This document shows positions 18,832 through 29,826 of a stretch of 39,436 bases of DNA, in pieces. Below the pieces are notes generated by a model, which worked only from the letters and a program-made list of their open reading frames with translations, was not told the DNA's origin and did no database searches. Source of the stretch: Gammaproteobacteria bacterium. GTDB taxonomy: Bacteria; Pseudomonadota; Gammaproteobacteria; Woeseiales; Woeseiaceae. The translations under genes and the position numbers were made by a program. Each line of letters opens with the position of its first letter. The stretch's first letter is position 1. The stretch spans positions 1 to 39,436 of the forward strand of contig NYWX01000057.1 of assembly GCA_002685275.1 (NCBI GenBank), in the 5' to 3' direction.

Positions 18832-20255
18832 GATTTGCTAACCTTAGATGCCGAAATAGAGCTTAGTAAACTTGGTAGTTCCGATGCTAAATTACTAATA
18901 TCTCCAGCGCCCATAGTTAATAACAAATCTCCATCCTCTAAAACATCCAATAAAATCATTTGTAAATCATCAAATGATTCAACAAATATTGGTTCTATAG
19001 ATGCTCTTGTTCTAACAGCGCGGGCCAATGCTCGTCCATCTGCGCCTGAAATTGGTTCTTCACCAGCAGCATAAACATCTAGCAAAATTAACATATCAGC
19101 ATCTGAAAGAATTCTTGCAAAATCATCCATTAGATCTCGTGTTCTTGAGTAGCGATGTGGCTGAAAAACTAAAACAATACGTTTTTCTGGCCAACCTGAT
19201 TTAGCAGCAGATAGAGTAGCTGCTATCTCAGTTGGATGATGACCGTAATCGTCAACCAACATTACGGTACCTGATTTAATTTGGATATCGCCTATGCATT
19301 GAAAACGACGATCTATTCCTTCAAATTCTCTAAGTGATTTTGCAACAGCATTGTTATTTACTTCCAATTCATCAGCTACTGCGATGGCAGCTAATGCATT
19401 TCTTACATTATGCATACCAGGAAGGTGGAGCTTAATATGAAGAATATTTTTACTAGATCTTTTTATAACATCAAATTCAGATGTTGATGCATTAAAAGTT
19501 ATATTAATTGCACGCACATCAGCATTTTCGTGAATTCCATAAGAAATTACTGAACGCCCAACGTCACTTACAATGTTTCTTACACCAGGATCATCGATAC
19601 AAACAACTGCTAAACCATAAAATGGTAAATTTCGAAGAAATTTTATGAAACTATTTTTTAATTTTTCGATGTCACCATCGTAAGTTGCCATATGATCTGC
19701 GTCAATGTTTGTTACGACAGCAAGCATTGGTTTCAAATGTACAAATGATGCATCACTTTCATCTGCTTCTGCTACTAAATAATCACCCTGACCCAATCTT
19801 GCATTTGCATCTGCGCTTTTGAGCCTGCCGCCAATTACAAAAGTTGGATCAAGACCACCTTCGGCCAAAATACTTGAAATTAAACTAGTTGTAGTCGTCT
19901 TACCATGTGTTCCAGCAACTGCAATTGAATATCTAAAGCGCATAAGCTCAGCAAGCATTTCAGCTCTACTTACAACTGGCATTAATTGTTTTTTTGCAAA
20001 AATAATTTCAGGATTTTCGTCATCAATAGCACTTGAGACAACTACTGCATTAGCATTTTTAACATTTTCAAAATCGTGGCCAAAAAATATATGTGCACCT
20101 AGTTTTTCTAAACGCTGTGTTTGCTTGCTAGGCTTTAAATCAGAGCCCTGAACTTCATAGCCCAAATTAAGCATCACTTCAGCAATACCAGACATACCAG
20201 AGCCACCGATACCTATAAAATGCACACAATTAATGCGTCGCATCTTTTTAATCAT
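18828..20255 (-). CDS. murC: UDP-N-acetylmuramate--L-alanine ligase MurC
   Basis: 475 residues. The dinucleotide-like G-I-G-G-S-G-M-S-G motif lies near 15-23, and the ATP loop G-T-H-G-K-T-T-T-T near 110-118, as in Mur ligases. It adds the first residue (L-Ala) of the stem peptide. The ATG at 20255 forms an ATGA overlap with the murG stop and has GGAAG 6 bases upstream, so the ATG at 20282, 27 bases inside murG, is rejected as the start. Confidence 0.97.
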   Translation of the reverse strand: MIKKMRRINCVHFIGIGGSGMSGIAEVMLNLGYEVQGSDLKPSKQTQRLEKLGAHIFFGHDFENVKNANAVVVSSAIDDENPEIIFAKKQLMPVVSRAEMLAELMRFRYSIAVAGTHGKTTTTSLISSILAEGGLDPTFVIGGRLKSADANARLGQGDYLVAEADESDASFVHLKPMLAVVTNIDADHMATYDGDIEKLKNSFIKFLRNLPFYGLAVVCIDDPGVRNIVSDVGRSVISYGIHENADVRAINITFNASTSEFDVIKRSSKNILHIKLHLPGMHNVRNALAAIAVADELEVNNNAVAKSLREFEGIDRRFQCIGDIQIKSGTVMLVDDYGHHPTEIAATLSAAKSGWPEKRIVLVFQPHRYSRTRDLMDDFARILSDADMLILLDVYAAGEEPISGADGRALARAVRTRASIEPIFVESFDDLQMILLDVLEDGDLLLTMGAGDISNLASELPSLLSSISASKVSKS

Positions 20256-21340
20256 GATGCACTTCCAATATTTTCTAAACATATATTTGTTATTTGGACC
20301 AACGAATCAGGCTGTGCAAGTGACCGCGCCTTGTTTGCTTTTTTAAGCAAAAAAGATCGGGATTGCAGCCAATCGTTAAGAATATTTACTAATAGCTCAG
20401 GAGTAAAATCATGCTCTTGGATTGTTATAGCAGCGCCAGCCTCAGTCATTAATTTAGCATTTGCCGTTTGGTGATCGTCAACAGCTGATGGATAAGGAAT
20501 GAATATTGCTGGAAGACCTGCAGCACATAGCTCTGCAACTGTTAGAGCACCTGCTCGACAAATTACTAAATCTGCCCAACTATAAGCAGTTTTCATTTCA
20601 TTTATAAATGGTATCAACTCAGCATCAACATCATAATCTTTATAAGCCTTATGAGCTATATCAAATGTTCTTTCACCGCACTGATGACGAACAATTGGTC
20701 TTTTCTCAGGATCAATCAAGCCAAGTCCGGCTGGTATTTTTTTATTAAGACTTAAAGCGCCTTGACTACCCCCTAATATTAATAAACGTATGCGACCTTT
20801 TCTTGGGGAATATCGCTCTGAAGGAGACGGAAGATTTGTAATGTCTTGACGGACTGGGTTACCAACAGTTTTGGCAGAAATTTTAGAATCAAAAGTGCTT
20901 GGAAAGGCTTGCAAAACAACTTGCGCGAAAGTAGCAAGGATGCCATTGGTAGCACCTGCAACTGCATTTTGCTCATGGATTAAGAGGGGTCTGCGAGTTA
21001 ACCAGGCAGCAATACCTCCTGGTCCACTGACAAATCCTCCCATACCTATAACTAGTGATGGTCTATAACGGATCATTATTGTAAGGGACTGAATTAATGC
21101 CCAGGCTAATTGAAATGGAGCACAAATGAGGGCCATTAAACCTTTTTTACGTAGCCCCTTAATACTTATCTTTTGTAAATCAATTCCAGCATTAGGTACA
21201 AGTCGTGCCTCTAATCCACGATGCGTTCCAAGCCATAAAATATTTTTTGATTTAGAGCGTAGTAAAATTGCAACAGCTAGAGCAGGATAAACATGGCCGC
21301 CTGTTCCACCTGCCATAATAAGTATTGGCTTTGAACTCAT
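20252..21340 (-). CDS. murG: Lipid II synthase MurG (GlcNAc transferase)
   Basis: 362 residues, GT-B fold. The N-terminal G-G-T-G-G-H-V-Y-P-A loop (about 11-20) and the C-terminal L-G-G-S-Q-G-A-L and C-R-A-G-A-L-T segments bind lipid I and UDP-GlcNAc. MurG completes lipid II on the inner face of the cytoplasmic membrane. ATGA overlap with ftsW. Confidence 0.97.
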   Translation of the reverse strand: MSSKPILIMAGGTGGHVYPALAVAILLRSKSKNILWLGTHRGLEARLVPNAGIDLQKISIKGLRKKGLMALICAPFQLAWALIQSLTIMIRYRPSLVIGMGGFVSGPGGIAAWLTRRPLLIHEQNAVAGATNGILATFAQVVLQAFPSTFDSKISAKTVGNPVRQDITNLPSPSERYSPRKGRIRLLILGGSQGALSLNKKIPAGLGLIDPEKRPIVRHQCGERTFDIAHKAYKDYDVDAELIPFINEMKTAYSWADLVICRAGALTVAELCAAGLPAIFIPYPSAVDDHQTANAKLMTEAGAAITIQEHDFTPELLVNILNDWLQSRSFLLKKANKARSLAQPDSLVQITNICLENIGSAS

Positions 21341-22530
21341 AACTTATTATCCAATTTGCTATATCTATGATTTATAGACTTAGTGTTTGTTTCTAACTCA
21401 TGGTAAATTCGAAGAAGTAATGCAATGCAGGTTATTGTTATTATTAGACTACTTCCCCCATAGCTAATTAGGGGTAATGTCAATCCTTTAGTTGGAAGCA
21501 ACCCCATATTTACACCAATATTGAAAAATGCCTGAATTCCAAGCCAGGTTCCAAGACCAATTGCTGTATAGGCCTCAAAGAGCCGTTCTGCGGCTGCAGC
21601 CCTCATAGCAAGCTTAAAAATCCGCCAAAATAATGCTAGAAATAATGAAATTAAAATAACAGAACCTAATAAGCCAGTTTCTTCAGCATACACTGCAAAA
21701 ACAAAGTCAGTGTGTGCTTCAGGCAAGTAGAATAGTTTTTGTACGCTATCGCCAAGCCCAACACCAAACCATTCACCACGGCCAATAGCAATAAGTGACT
21801 GAGTAAGTTGAAAGCCAGTGTTAAATGGATCAGACCAAGGGTCAAGAAAGCCTGTAATACGCTGCATTCGATATGGTGATGCAATAGCAAGTGCAGTAAA
21901 TGATAGTAGTGCAGTTATAATGAATAATACAAAATCTCGAATTCGTGCCCCGGCAACAAATATCATAACCATAGTTGTCGATAATAAAACAAAAGCAGCG
22001 CCAAAATCTGGTTCTGCAAGCAATAACGCACAAGCTAAACTCAGAACGATCATTGGTCTAAGAAAACCTGTAAATTCCTCTCGAAGTGACTTATTACGTC
22101 TAACTAAATAACCTGCTAAGTAAATAATAAAACAAAATCTTGCAGGCTCAGAAACTTGAAGGTTGAATGCCCCTAACTTAATCCAACGAGTACTTCCATT
22201 CACCTCATGGCCTATTCCAGGAACTAGAACAATCATCAGTAACGCAAAACCAGCAATAAGAATTAATGGACTGACCTTAAGCCAAAAATTTATTGGAATT
22301 AACAAACAAATAAAGCCAGCAAATATCCCTATCAATAAAGCAACTATTTGTCGTTGTACATAAAAGAAAGGGTTGCTTACTGTGCTCTCAGATATCGAAA
22401 CAGATGCAGAAGATAAAATTACTAACCCGCCCATAATTAAAACAAGTGCTATTGTTAATAAAACAAAATCAATTTGTAATTTAGCATTAAGGCTTATTGG
22501 AAATGAAATAGCTGTGTTGCGAATAATCAT
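21337..22530 (-). CDS. ftsW: Septal peptidoglycan glycosyltransferase FtsW (SEDS family)
   Basis: 397 residues with about ten membrane segments. The family end signature G-L-T-L-P-L-I-S-Y-G-G-S-S and the E-x-G-L-L-G-S region are present. FtsW polymerises lipid II at the septum together with FtsI. The ATG at 22530 overlaps the murD stop as TGATG and has GAGG 10 bases upstream; the upstream ATG at 22557 (nine more residues) lies inside murD and is less likely. Its place between murD and murG is standard. Confidence 0.97.
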   Translation of the reverse strand: MIIRNTAISFPISLNAKLQIDFVLLTIALVLIMGGLVILSSASVSISESTVSNPFFYVQRQIVALLIGIFAGFICLLIPINFWLKVSPLILIAGFALLMIVLVPGIGHEVNGSTRWIKLGAFNLQVSEPARFCFIIYLAGYLVRRNKSLREEFTGFLRPMIVLSLACALLLAEPDFGAAFVLLSTTMVMIFVAGARIRDFVLFIITALLSFTALAIASPYRMQRITGFLDPWSDPFNTGFQLTQSLIAIGRGEWFGVGLGDSVQKLFYLPEAHTDFVFAVYAEETGLLGSVILISLFLALFWRIFKLAMRAAAAERLFEAYTAIGLGTWLGIQAFFNIGVNMGLLPTKGLTLPLISYGGSSLIITITCIALLLRIYHELETNTKSINHRYSKLDNKL

Positions 22531-23864
22531 CACTTCAGTGCCTCTACTGCTGAGCAAAAAGATTCTCCACGTTCAGCATAATTATTATATTGATCAAAAC
22601 TTGCACAAGCTGGTGATAACAAAACAGTATCATGATGTTTTGCATAACCAGCAGCTTTATTTACAGCGTCCCTCATTGAGTCAGCAAAAAAAACAGGTAC
22701 TTCAGTGCCGATAGCCTTTGCAATGTTTTTTGCATCTTTGCCAATTAAAATGGCACCTCGAAGCTTATCTTTAACTACTATTCCGATGTCACTAAAATTA
22801 CCGCCCTTTCCATCTCCACCAGCAATAAGTATTAACTTTGATTTAATGGATTTTATAGAAGCTATAGATGCAGCAACATTAGTAGCTTTTGAATCATTAA
22901 TATAATTTACATTTTTTATTTGTGCGACATATTGCATCCGATGTGGCAGCCCAGAGAACTCTTTGAGGACCTTCAACATTGCCGATATACTGAGTCCCAG
23001 TAGATCTCCTGCTGCTAATGCAGCTAGTGCGTTTAATTGATTATGAATACCTTGAGTGCCTAGTTTAGCGACAGGCATTAAAATTGATTTTCCATGCGCC
23101 AAATAGGCTTCATCATTGTAAGTTCTTAGTCCGTATTGCTTATCTTTAGGACAATCAAGGCCAAAGCTAATAGACCTACTACAATGTTTAACATATTCAA
23201 AAGCTTTATCATCAGCTCGGTTAAAAACAGCAAATTTAGCTTCACGAAAAACACGATATTTAGCACGCCGATACTCACTTTCATCAGTATGCCAATCTAA
23301 ATGATCTGGAGTCACATTAAGTAAAATTGAAATTTTAGCTGGCAACCTAAACGTGCGTTGTAGTTGAAAACTTGAAAGCTCAAGAATATAAATTTCAGAC
23401 TTTTCTTTAATCAATAAATCAAGAGCAGGTTCACCAAGATTTCCTCCTGCAGCAGCACTTAATCCATCTGCAAGGCACATCTGATTAAGTAAAGTTGTTA
23501 CAGTACTTTTTCCATTTGATCCTGTTATGGCCACAAAAGGAATGCTAACGACCTGAGTAAACAATTCGATATCAGAAATAATTTCAATATCTTCATTTCG
23601 TGCTTTTACTAATAAAGGGTATCTATCAGAAATACCTGGTGAAACTATTATCCTATCGATGTCTTTAGTTAATTTAATATCACCAAGTAATAATTTTGCT
23701 TTGGGAGAAATCTTTACTAACTCGCTGGCTCCAGGAGGATTATTTCTTGTATCAAAGTACGTTGCATTAATATTATTTCGCTTCAAATATCGAGCTACTG
23801 ATAATCCTGTTTTCCCCAAGCCGAGAACTAAATTCTTTGTATTTATTGAATTTGAAATAATCAT
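22530..23864 (-). CDS. murD: UDP-N-acetylmuramoylalanine--D-glutamate ligase MurD
   Basis: 444 residues. N-terminal [10 protein letters not shown] substrate loop, ATP loop [10 protein letters not shown], then the Mur ligase middle domain with [10 protein letters not shown]. It adds D-Glu to UDP-MurNAc-L-Ala. The ATG at 23864 makes an ATGA overlap with the mraY stop; an in-frame ATG at 23918 would add 18 residues overlapping mraY and is not favoured. Confidence 0.97.
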   Translation of the reverse strand: MIISNSINTKNLVLGLGKTGLSVARYLKRNNINATYFDTRNNPPGASELVKISPKAKLLLGDIKLTKDIDRIIVSPGISDRYPLLVKARNEDIEIISDIELFTQVVSIPFVAITGSNGKSTVTTLLNQMCLADGLSAAAGGNLGEPALDLLIKEKSEIYILELSSFQLQRTFRLPAKISILLNVTPDHLDWHTDESEYRRAKYRVFREAKFAVFNRADDKAFEYVKHCSRSISFGLDCPKDKQYGLRTYNDEAYLAHGKSILMPVAKLGTQGIHNQLNALAALAAGDLLGLSISAMLKVLKEFSGLPHRMQYVAQIKNVNYINDSKATNVAASIASIKSIKSKLILIAGGDGKGGNFSDIGIVVKDKLRGAILIGKDAKNIAKAIGTEVPVFFADSMRDAVNKAAGYAKHHDTVLLSPACASFDQYNNYAERGESFCSAVEALK

Positions 23865-24943
23865 CGTATTTTTAGACTCGCAAGACCGATCAAAACCAAT
23901 ATAACTGTAATAATCCAAAACCGGACAATAACTTTAGGCTCTGCCCAACCTTTTAACTCAAAGTGATGGTGAATAGGAGCCATTTTGAAAACACGCTTTC
24001 CTCTCAATTTAAAGGAAGAAACTTGAATAATGACTGATAGTGTTTCAACAACAAACACTCCACCCATAATCGCTAAAACAATTTCTTGCCTAACAATTAC
24101 AGCAACAATTCCAAGTGCGGCTCCTAAAGACAGAGCACCTGTGTCCCCCATAAATATTTGTGCTGGATATGTATTGAACCATAGAAATCCAAGTCCTGCG
24201 CCCGTCATTGCAGCGCAAAAAACCATTACTTCACCAGTACCTGCTACATAAGGAATGCCGAGGTATTCAGAAAAATTAATATTTCCTGTCAAATATGCAA
24301 AAAGACCTAATGCGCCACCAACCAATACAGTTGGCATAATTGCAAGTCCATCCAAACCATCTGTTAAATTGACTGCATTACTAAAACCTACGATAAAAAA
24401 ATAAGTTAAGAAAATTTGAAAAACCCCTAACTGAATTGAGATATCTTTGAAATATGGAATTAATAATGAGGTTTGCACCTCCTGTTCTATTGTTAAATGC
24501 AGAGCAACTGCAGCAATAGTGGCTACACTTGATTGCCAAAAAAATTTTTGTTTTGCAGAAAGACCGTCTGAATTTTTTAAAACCAGCTTTTTGTGGTCGT
24601 CTATATAACCAATTACACCAAAAGATATAGTTACAAAAAGAACAATCCACACAAAATGATTTTCAAGATCAGCCCACAACATTGTAGCAATAGAGATAGC
24701 AATTAATATAAGCGCTCCGCCCATTGTTGGCGTACCAACTTTCTGTAAATGAGTCTCTGGACCATCTTTACGAACTGGTTGGTTAAATTGATTAACACTT
24801 AAACTCTTGATCATTACAGGACCGAAGAAAAGACAAATGAGAAGTGCTGTTAGAGTGCCAAGAATTGCTCGTAAAGTTAAATAATTAAAAACATTAAAAC
24901 TTGTTACAAATTGTCCGAGATACTCAGTTAGATAAAGCAACAT
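23861..24943 (-). CDS. mraY: Phospho-N-acetylmuramoyl-pentapeptide transferase MraY
   Basis: 360 residues (360 in E. coli), about ten membrane segments. Diagnostic motifs are D-D-H-K-K (Mg/substrate-binding Asp pair), [18 protein letters not shown] and the C-terminal H-H-H-F-E-L-K-G-W. It transfers phospho-MurNAc-pentapeptide to undecaprenyl phosphate, giving lipid I. It starts 2 bases after the murF stop, with GGAG 10 bases before the ATG. Confidence 0.98.
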   Translation of the reverse strand: MLLYLTEYLGQFVTSFNVFNYLTLRAILGTLTALLICLFFGPVMIKSLSVNQFNQPVRKDGPETHLQKVGTPTMGGALILIAISIATMLWADLENHFVWIVLFVTISFGVIGYIDDHKKLVLKNSDGLSAKQKFFWQSSVATIAAVALHLTIEQEVQTSLLIPYFKDISIQLGVFQIFLTYFFIVGFSNAVNLTDGLDGLAIMPTVLVGGALGLFAYLTGNINFSEYLGIPYVAGTGEVMVFCAAMTGAGLGFLWFNTYPAQIFMGDTGALSLGAALGIVAVIVRQEIVLAIMGGVFVVETLSVIIQVSSFKLRGKRVFKMAPIHHHFELKGWAEPKVIVRFWIITVILVLIGLASLKIR

Positions 24944-24945
24944 AA

Positions 24946-26304
24946 TTAAATATCTCCTTTATCTGATTGGCAATATTTAAGAGCATCAACAACAAGCTCC
25001 ATCTGCATTGAACGAGAGCCTTTTACCAAAATATTAGTTTCATTATCTGCTGTTTTTAAATCATTGATAAGTTCATTAATATCTGAATACCATCTAGCGC
25101 CTTTCCCAAATGCATTAGCTGATTCTTTAGAAAGGTCGCCAAATGCAAATAACCTATTTATCCCCTTTGATAAAATGGAGGCTCCAACATTATAGTGTAA
25201 TTTTTTTTCATCCTTTCCAAGCTCTTTCATATCTCCTAATACAAACCAACTTTCCCCTTCTAGACTTGATAGAAATTTTGCTGCTGCAATTGTCGAAGAT
25301 GGATTTGCGTTATAACTATCATCAAAGATTATTGAATTGTTGATACCTTTAAGTGGCTGTAAACGACCTACAACTGGCTCTATACTCTCTAGAGCAAATT
25401 TTATTTGCATTACATCCAAATTTAAACCAAATGCCACAGCTGCTGCTGCACAAGCATTTTGAACATTATGAAGGCCGGCTAAAGGCAAAGAAATATCGAC
25501 ACAGTGAGTTGGTAAATTTAAGTCGAAAGTTGTAAAGGTTGAATATAGTTGAATATTTTTAGCTGTAATATCAGCATTATTTTTAAGACCAAAACTAAAA
25601 GTTTTTATATCTTCAACTAATGATAGCCAGTAACTGTGATAATCATCGTCTGCATTTAGAATAGCAAATGATGGACGTTTTTTTGCTTCAAGAATTTCAC
25701 CTTTGGCATGAGCAACTCCATCAATTGAGCCGAAGCCTTCCAAATGAGCTGCTGCAGCATTTGTAATTACAACAACATCAGGATCGACTAATGATGAAAG
25801 ATAAGCAATTTCACCAGCATGGTTTGCTCCCATCTCAATAACTGCATATTCATGCTTCTTATTAATTTGAGTAAGCATTAATGGTATGCCTATTTCATTA
25901 TTTAAATTACCGTGTGTTGCAAGTGTTGGAGCTTTCGTCTTTAAACAAGCAGCAACAAGTTCTTTTAGTGTTGTTTTGCCATTACTGCCTGTTATACCAA
26001 CAACACTTAAATCATGAGCCTTCCTCAGAGCCGCACCAAGCTTTCCAAGTGCTAAACGAGTATCTTCGACTCTTATTTTAATAATTTCATCTGTTTGGTT
26101 ACTACTTACAACAGCGGCAATTGCCCCATTTGAATTTGCATCTTTTATAAACGTATGACCATCAAAATTAAGTCCTTTTATAGCAAAGAATAATTCACCA
26201 TCATTTATGGTACGTGTATCAATACTCACACCATTAAATTCTAAATCATCACCAAGAAGCACGCCATCCATTAATTTTGCAGCTTTTGCTAGTGAATTAA
26301 TCAT
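24946..26304 (-). CDS. murF: UDP-MurNAc-tripeptide--D-alanyl-D-alanine ligase MurF
   Basis: 452 residues. ATP loop [12 protein letters not shown] near 104-115 and [10 protein letters not shown] typical of MurF, followed by the central H-N-V-Q-N-A and D-S-Y-N-A-N-P-S motifs. It attaches D-Ala-D-Ala made by Ddl to finish the pentapeptide precursor. ATGA overlap with murE. Confidence 0.97.
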   Translation of the reverse strand: MINSLAKAAKLMDGVLLGDDLEFNGVSIDTRTINDGELFFAIKGLNFDGHTFIKDANSNGAIAAVVSSNQTDEIIKIRVEDTRLALGKLGAALRKAHDLSVVGITGSNGKTTLKELVAACLKTKAPTLATHGNLNNEIGIPLMLTQINKKHEYAVIEMGANHAGEIAYLSSLVDPDVVVITNAAAAHLEGFGSIDGVAHAKGEILEAKKRPSFAILNADDDYHSYWLSLVEDIKTFSFGLKNNADITAKNIQLYSTFTTFDLNLPTHCVDISLPLAGLHNVQNACAAAAVAFGLNLDVMQIKFALESIEPVVGRLQPLKGINNSIIFDDSYNANPSSTIAAAKFLSSLEGESWFVLGDMKELGKDEKKLHYNVGASILSKGINRLFAFGDLSKESANAFGKGARWYSDINELINDLKTADNETNILVKGSRSMQMELVVDALKYCQSDKGDI

Positions 26305-27803
26305 CTACTTTTCCGTAATAAATTAATTGCTAAATTAGCTTGAAAAGCATCCGAGAAAGGTCGTCGATCTCCATTTATTTCTTGATAATCTTCATCACCT
26401 TTACCTGCAATCAGAATAATATCTTCATTGCTAGCATTTGAAATTGCCCAAGTAATCGCTGATGATCTATCTTCAATAACTGTAACGATATTTTTATTTT
26501 TAAAACCACTAAGAATATCTTTTATTATATTTGCAGAGCTTTCTGAACGAGGATTGTCACTTGTAACTACAATATGATCTGAAAATTGCTCTGCAATTTT
26601 TGCCATCAAAGGTCGTTTGCCTTTATCGCGATCACCCCCGCAACCAAATACACACCAAAGCTTGCCAAAACAATGAGGGCGTAATGCTTTTAATGCAGAT
26701 TTAATTGCATCAGGTGTGTGAGCGTAATCAACATATACTGTTCGGTCCTTACTCGATAATTTTTGCATGCGACCAGATGGGGCTTCAGCTTGACTCAAGG
26801 CATAACAAACTTTTTTTATGTCGAAACCAACAGCAAGTAGATAGGCAATTACTGTTGCGGCATTTTCGATATTAAAAAAACCTGGTAATGAAAGTTTAAA
26901 CTTACCCTCTCCCCAAGAGCTTGAAAAAACAACCTCTGAGCCCTGATTGCTTAACGAAAATGATTGTATCATTACAAAACGTTTTTTATTTAAAATCATA
27001 TCAGGATTTGTAGATACGATAATTACATCATAATTACATAATGCAGCAAGTTTCATTCCATAATCTGAATCAATATTTATAATTTTTATTTTCGGATTAC
27101 ATTCAAGAAAAAGTTTTGATTTACTATCAAAATATGATTGCATGTCACCATGATAATCAAGGTGATCTTGAGTCATGTTAGTAAAAATAGCAGCATCAAA
27201 CTCTATGCCACTGACTCTTCCTTGTGATAATGAGTGAGATGATATTTCTATAACTGCAGACTTAGCGCCGGCATTAACAAAATAAGACAATTGACCATGT
27301 AATTCTATAACTGCTGGAGTGGTTAAACCTTGATTAGTTTTAAGCTTATTAATACCAGAACCTAAAGTTCCAACATAAGCACAACAATTCTCCAGATAAT
27401 GCAAACACTGCTTCAGAAGCCAAGCTGTAGTAGTTTTTCCATTGGTGCCAGTAATGCCAATAATTTTTAAATCTTTTGAAGGATCTTCATAAAACCTATT
27501 TGCTATCTCTCCAAGATGATCTATTAGATTTTCAACATTAACTAGAGTGATATCTGATTGAGTTGGAGCAATAGCAGTACTTGAATCCCAAGCAACAGCA
27601 GAAGCGCCTGCTTTAATTGCTTCCTTTAGATAATCCAATCCATGATTATTGATTCCCCTACATGCAAGAAATAGAAAACCTTTTTTTACTTGTCGGCTAT
27701 CACTTGTAATTCCTGATATATAAACTTCAGGTGCATCAGCAAATCCATCCATCAATTCAGATAATGAATGTGAAGCATTTGTATTTAGAGCTGATAAGCT
27801 CAT
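26301..27803 (-). CDS. murE: UDP-MurNAc-dipeptide--meso-diaminopimelate ligase MurE
   Basis: 500 residues. ATP loop G-T-N-G-K-T-T at 119-125. The D-N-P-R motif at 416-419 is the known determinant for meso-diaminopimelate, so the stem peptide is the Gram-negative type with DAP at position 3. ATGA overlap with ftsI. Confidence 0.98.
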   Translation of the reverse strand: MSLSALNTNASHSLSELMDGFADAPEVYISGITSDSRQVKKGFLFLACRGINNHGLDYLKEAIKAGASAVAWDSSTAIAPTQSDITLVNVENLIDHLGEIANRFYEDPSKDLKIIGITGTNGKTTTAWLLKQCLHYLENCCAYVGTLGSGINKLKTNQGLTTPAVIELHGQLSYFVNAGAKSAVIEISSHSLSQGRVSGIEFDAAIFTNMTQDHLDYHGDMQSYFDSKSKLFLECNPKIKIINIDSDYGMKLAALCNYDVIIVSTNPDMILNKKRFVMIQSFSLSNQGSEVVFSSSWGEGKFKLSLPGFFNIENAATVIAYLLAVGFDIKKVCYALSQAEAPSGRMQKLSSKDRTVYVDYAHTPDAIKSALKALRPHCFGKLWCVFGCGGDRDKGKRPLMAKIAEQFSDHIVVTSDNPRSESSANIIKDILSGFKNKNIVTVIEDRSSAITWAISNASNEDIILIAGKGDEDYQEINGDRRPFSDAFQANLAINLLRKSR

Positions 27804-29542
27804 TGAATAAAGTCCTTGGTCATCATTACCTGTATATGATTGTTAGACTCATTGGAAGAAATTGCATCAGGAGGAATTGCCAATAAACGTAAAGATTCTG
27901 ACATTATTTCTGCAAAAACTGGGGCTGCAACATCACTACCGTAATACAAATCACCGCTTGGTTCATCAATCACTACAACTGTAGCCAACTCTGGGTTACT
28001 AGCCGGCGCTAATCCAGCAAATATTGAGAAATATTTATCTTTTGAATGCCCGCCTTTGGAAGCTTTCCAAGCCGTTCCAGTTTTGCCAGCAATCCTATAG
28101 CCATCTACCGATGCTTTTATTCCGGTTCCACCAGGATTTACTACTTTTTCCAACATACCTCTCAAAGCAAGAGCATTTTCAAAAGATATTATCCGTTCAC
28201 CTAGAATTGGTTTTTCAATGGCAAGTAATGAGATAGGCTGTAACACTCCATTATTTCCAATTGCAGCATAAGCCTGAGCTAGTTGAAGAGGTGTAACAGC
28301 TATACCATAGCCATATGCAATAGTTGCCTGAGAGATTGGACGCCAATTACTAAAATGCGTGAGCATTCCAGCGGATTCACCGGGAAATCCACTGCTTGTC
28401 ATTTCACCTAACCCAAATTGAGACATTGTTCTCCAAAGTTGATCGGATTCAAGAGTCATTGCTAACTTGGTAACTCCAACATTACTTGATCGAGCAAGCA
28501 TGGTTGCTAAATTGATATGCCCAAGATTTTTATTATCTTCAATTTTTTTAGTACCGACGGTGATAAAACCAGGAGATGTGTCAATTACACTATTTGGTTG
28601 ATATTGCTCGCTTTCCAACGCTGCAGCAACAATAAAAGGTTTAATACTAGAACCTGGTTCAAAAATATCAGTAATAGCTCTATTTCTATATCGTGCAGCC
28701 AAAAATTGTGATCTATCATTTGGATTGTAGGTTGGCTGATTTGCCATGGCTAAAACTTCTCCTGTTCGAACATTTAAAATAACTATTGAACCAGAGCTTG
28801 CATTATGTTTTTTTACTGCTGTTTTTAATATGCGGTATGAAAGATATTGCAACCTAAGATCAATGCTTAATTTAAGATCCTTTCCATGACGTGGAGTTCT
28901 AATGCTCTCAACATTTTTTATAGATCTACCTAAACGGTCTTTTAATATTCGCTTTGCACCGGACTCACCTTCTAACCAATGATTCATGGCTAGTTCAATC
29001 CCCTCTTGACCTTTATCATCAATATTAGTAAAACCAACCAAATGCCCGGTCACCTCTGATGCAGGATAATAGCGACGATATTCTCGTTGAATATTGATGC
29101 CGGGTAAATCAAGCGTAATAACACGGGATGCAACACTAGGATTGAGATGCCTCTTAATATATAAAAATTCCTTATCCATATTACGTGTGATTCGGTGCAT
29201 CAATATTTCAGAATCAACATCAATAACTTCGGCAAGTAATGGTATTTTCTCTAAAGAGTTTGTAATTTTTTTTGGGTTAATCCAAATGCTATCAACTGGC
29301 GTACTAATTGCGAGTGGATCGCCTTTTCTATCAAGAATATTGCCGCGATGCGCTGATATCTCTTCCGTACGAAGGTGGCGAGTATCTGCCTGTTGATTTA
29401 AAAAATCTTTATCTAGAACCTGTAATTGAACTGCACGTACTAATAAAAATAAACTAGCTGATAAAAAGATAACCATTACTAGGATTACCCTATTAGTGAT
29501 TCGGTTAACATTTTTTTGTTTAACTTCAGCCCCGTGAGTCAT
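27800..29542 (-). CDS. ftsI: Septal transpeptidase FtsI (PBP3)
   Basis: 580 residues (588 in E. coli). One membrane segment (about 18-40), then a pedestal domain (R-G-N-I-L-D-R onward), then the transpeptidase with S298-S-I-K301, S352-S-N354 and K487-T-G. It cross-links septal peptidoglycan as partner of FtsW and is a beta-lactam target. ATGA overlap with ftsL. Confidence 0.98.
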   Translation of the reverse strand: MTHGAEVKQKNVNRITNRVILVMVIFLSASLFLLVRAVQLQVLDKDFLNQQADTRHLRTEEISAHRGNILDRKGDPLAISTPVDSIWINPKKITNSLEKIPLLAEVIDVDSEILMHRITRNMDKEFLYIKRHLNPSVASRVITLDLPGINIQREYRRYYPASEVTGHLVGFTNIDDKGQEGIELAMNHWLEGESGAKRILKDRLGRSIKNVESIRTPRHGKDLKLSIDLRLQYLSYRILKTAVKKHNASSGSIVILNVRTGEVLAMANQPTYNPNDRSQFLAARYRNRAITDIFEPGSSIKPFIVAAALESEQYQPNSVIDTSPGFITVGTKKIEDNKNLGHINLATMLARSSNVGVTKLAMTLESDQLWRTMSQFGLGEMTSSGFPGESAGMLTHFSNWRPISQATIAYGYGIAVTPLQLAQAYAAIGNNGVLQPISLLAIEKPILGERIISFENALALRGMLEKVVNPGGTGIKASVDGYRIAGKTGTAWKASKGGHSKDKYFSIFAGLAPASNPELATVVVIDEPSGDLYYGSDVAAPVFAEIMSESLRLLAIPPDAISSNESNNHIQVMMTKDFIQ

Positions 29543-29826
29543 GGTTGTTCAATTAAGTAAATTTCTGATGAAATTGGTCGAATCAAAGACAAGTCATCAA
29601 TTGCCACTCGTTCAATTCGTGCATGCGTCGCCCAAGTGCTCTGCTCAATCTGCAACTGACCCCATTCAATGTTTAAATTATCTGTTTCATGTGTAAGTCT
29701 CTCAAGCTCTATAAATAATTTCCTTGATTCATGTTTTGAATAAATCAGAATCATTGAACTAAAGGCACAAAGAGCTATTAGAGAGTATATTAATAGGAAA
29801 TTTTTTATTGATCTCGCTGGTTGCAT
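29539..29826 (-). CDS. ftsL: Cell division protein FtsL
   Basis: 95 residues. Short cytoplasmic tail, one membrane segment (about 9-27), then a periplasmic helix likely to form the FtsB coiled coil (L-E-R-L-T-H-E-T-D-N-L). Sequence similarity within the family is low, so the call rests on size, topology and position between rsmH and ftsI. It overlaps rsmH as TGATG. Confidence 0.92.
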   Translation of the reverse strand: MQPARSIKNFLLIYSLIALCAFSSMILIYSKHESRKLFIELERLTHETDNLNIEWGQLQIEQSTWATHARIERVAIDDLSLIRPISSEIYLIEQP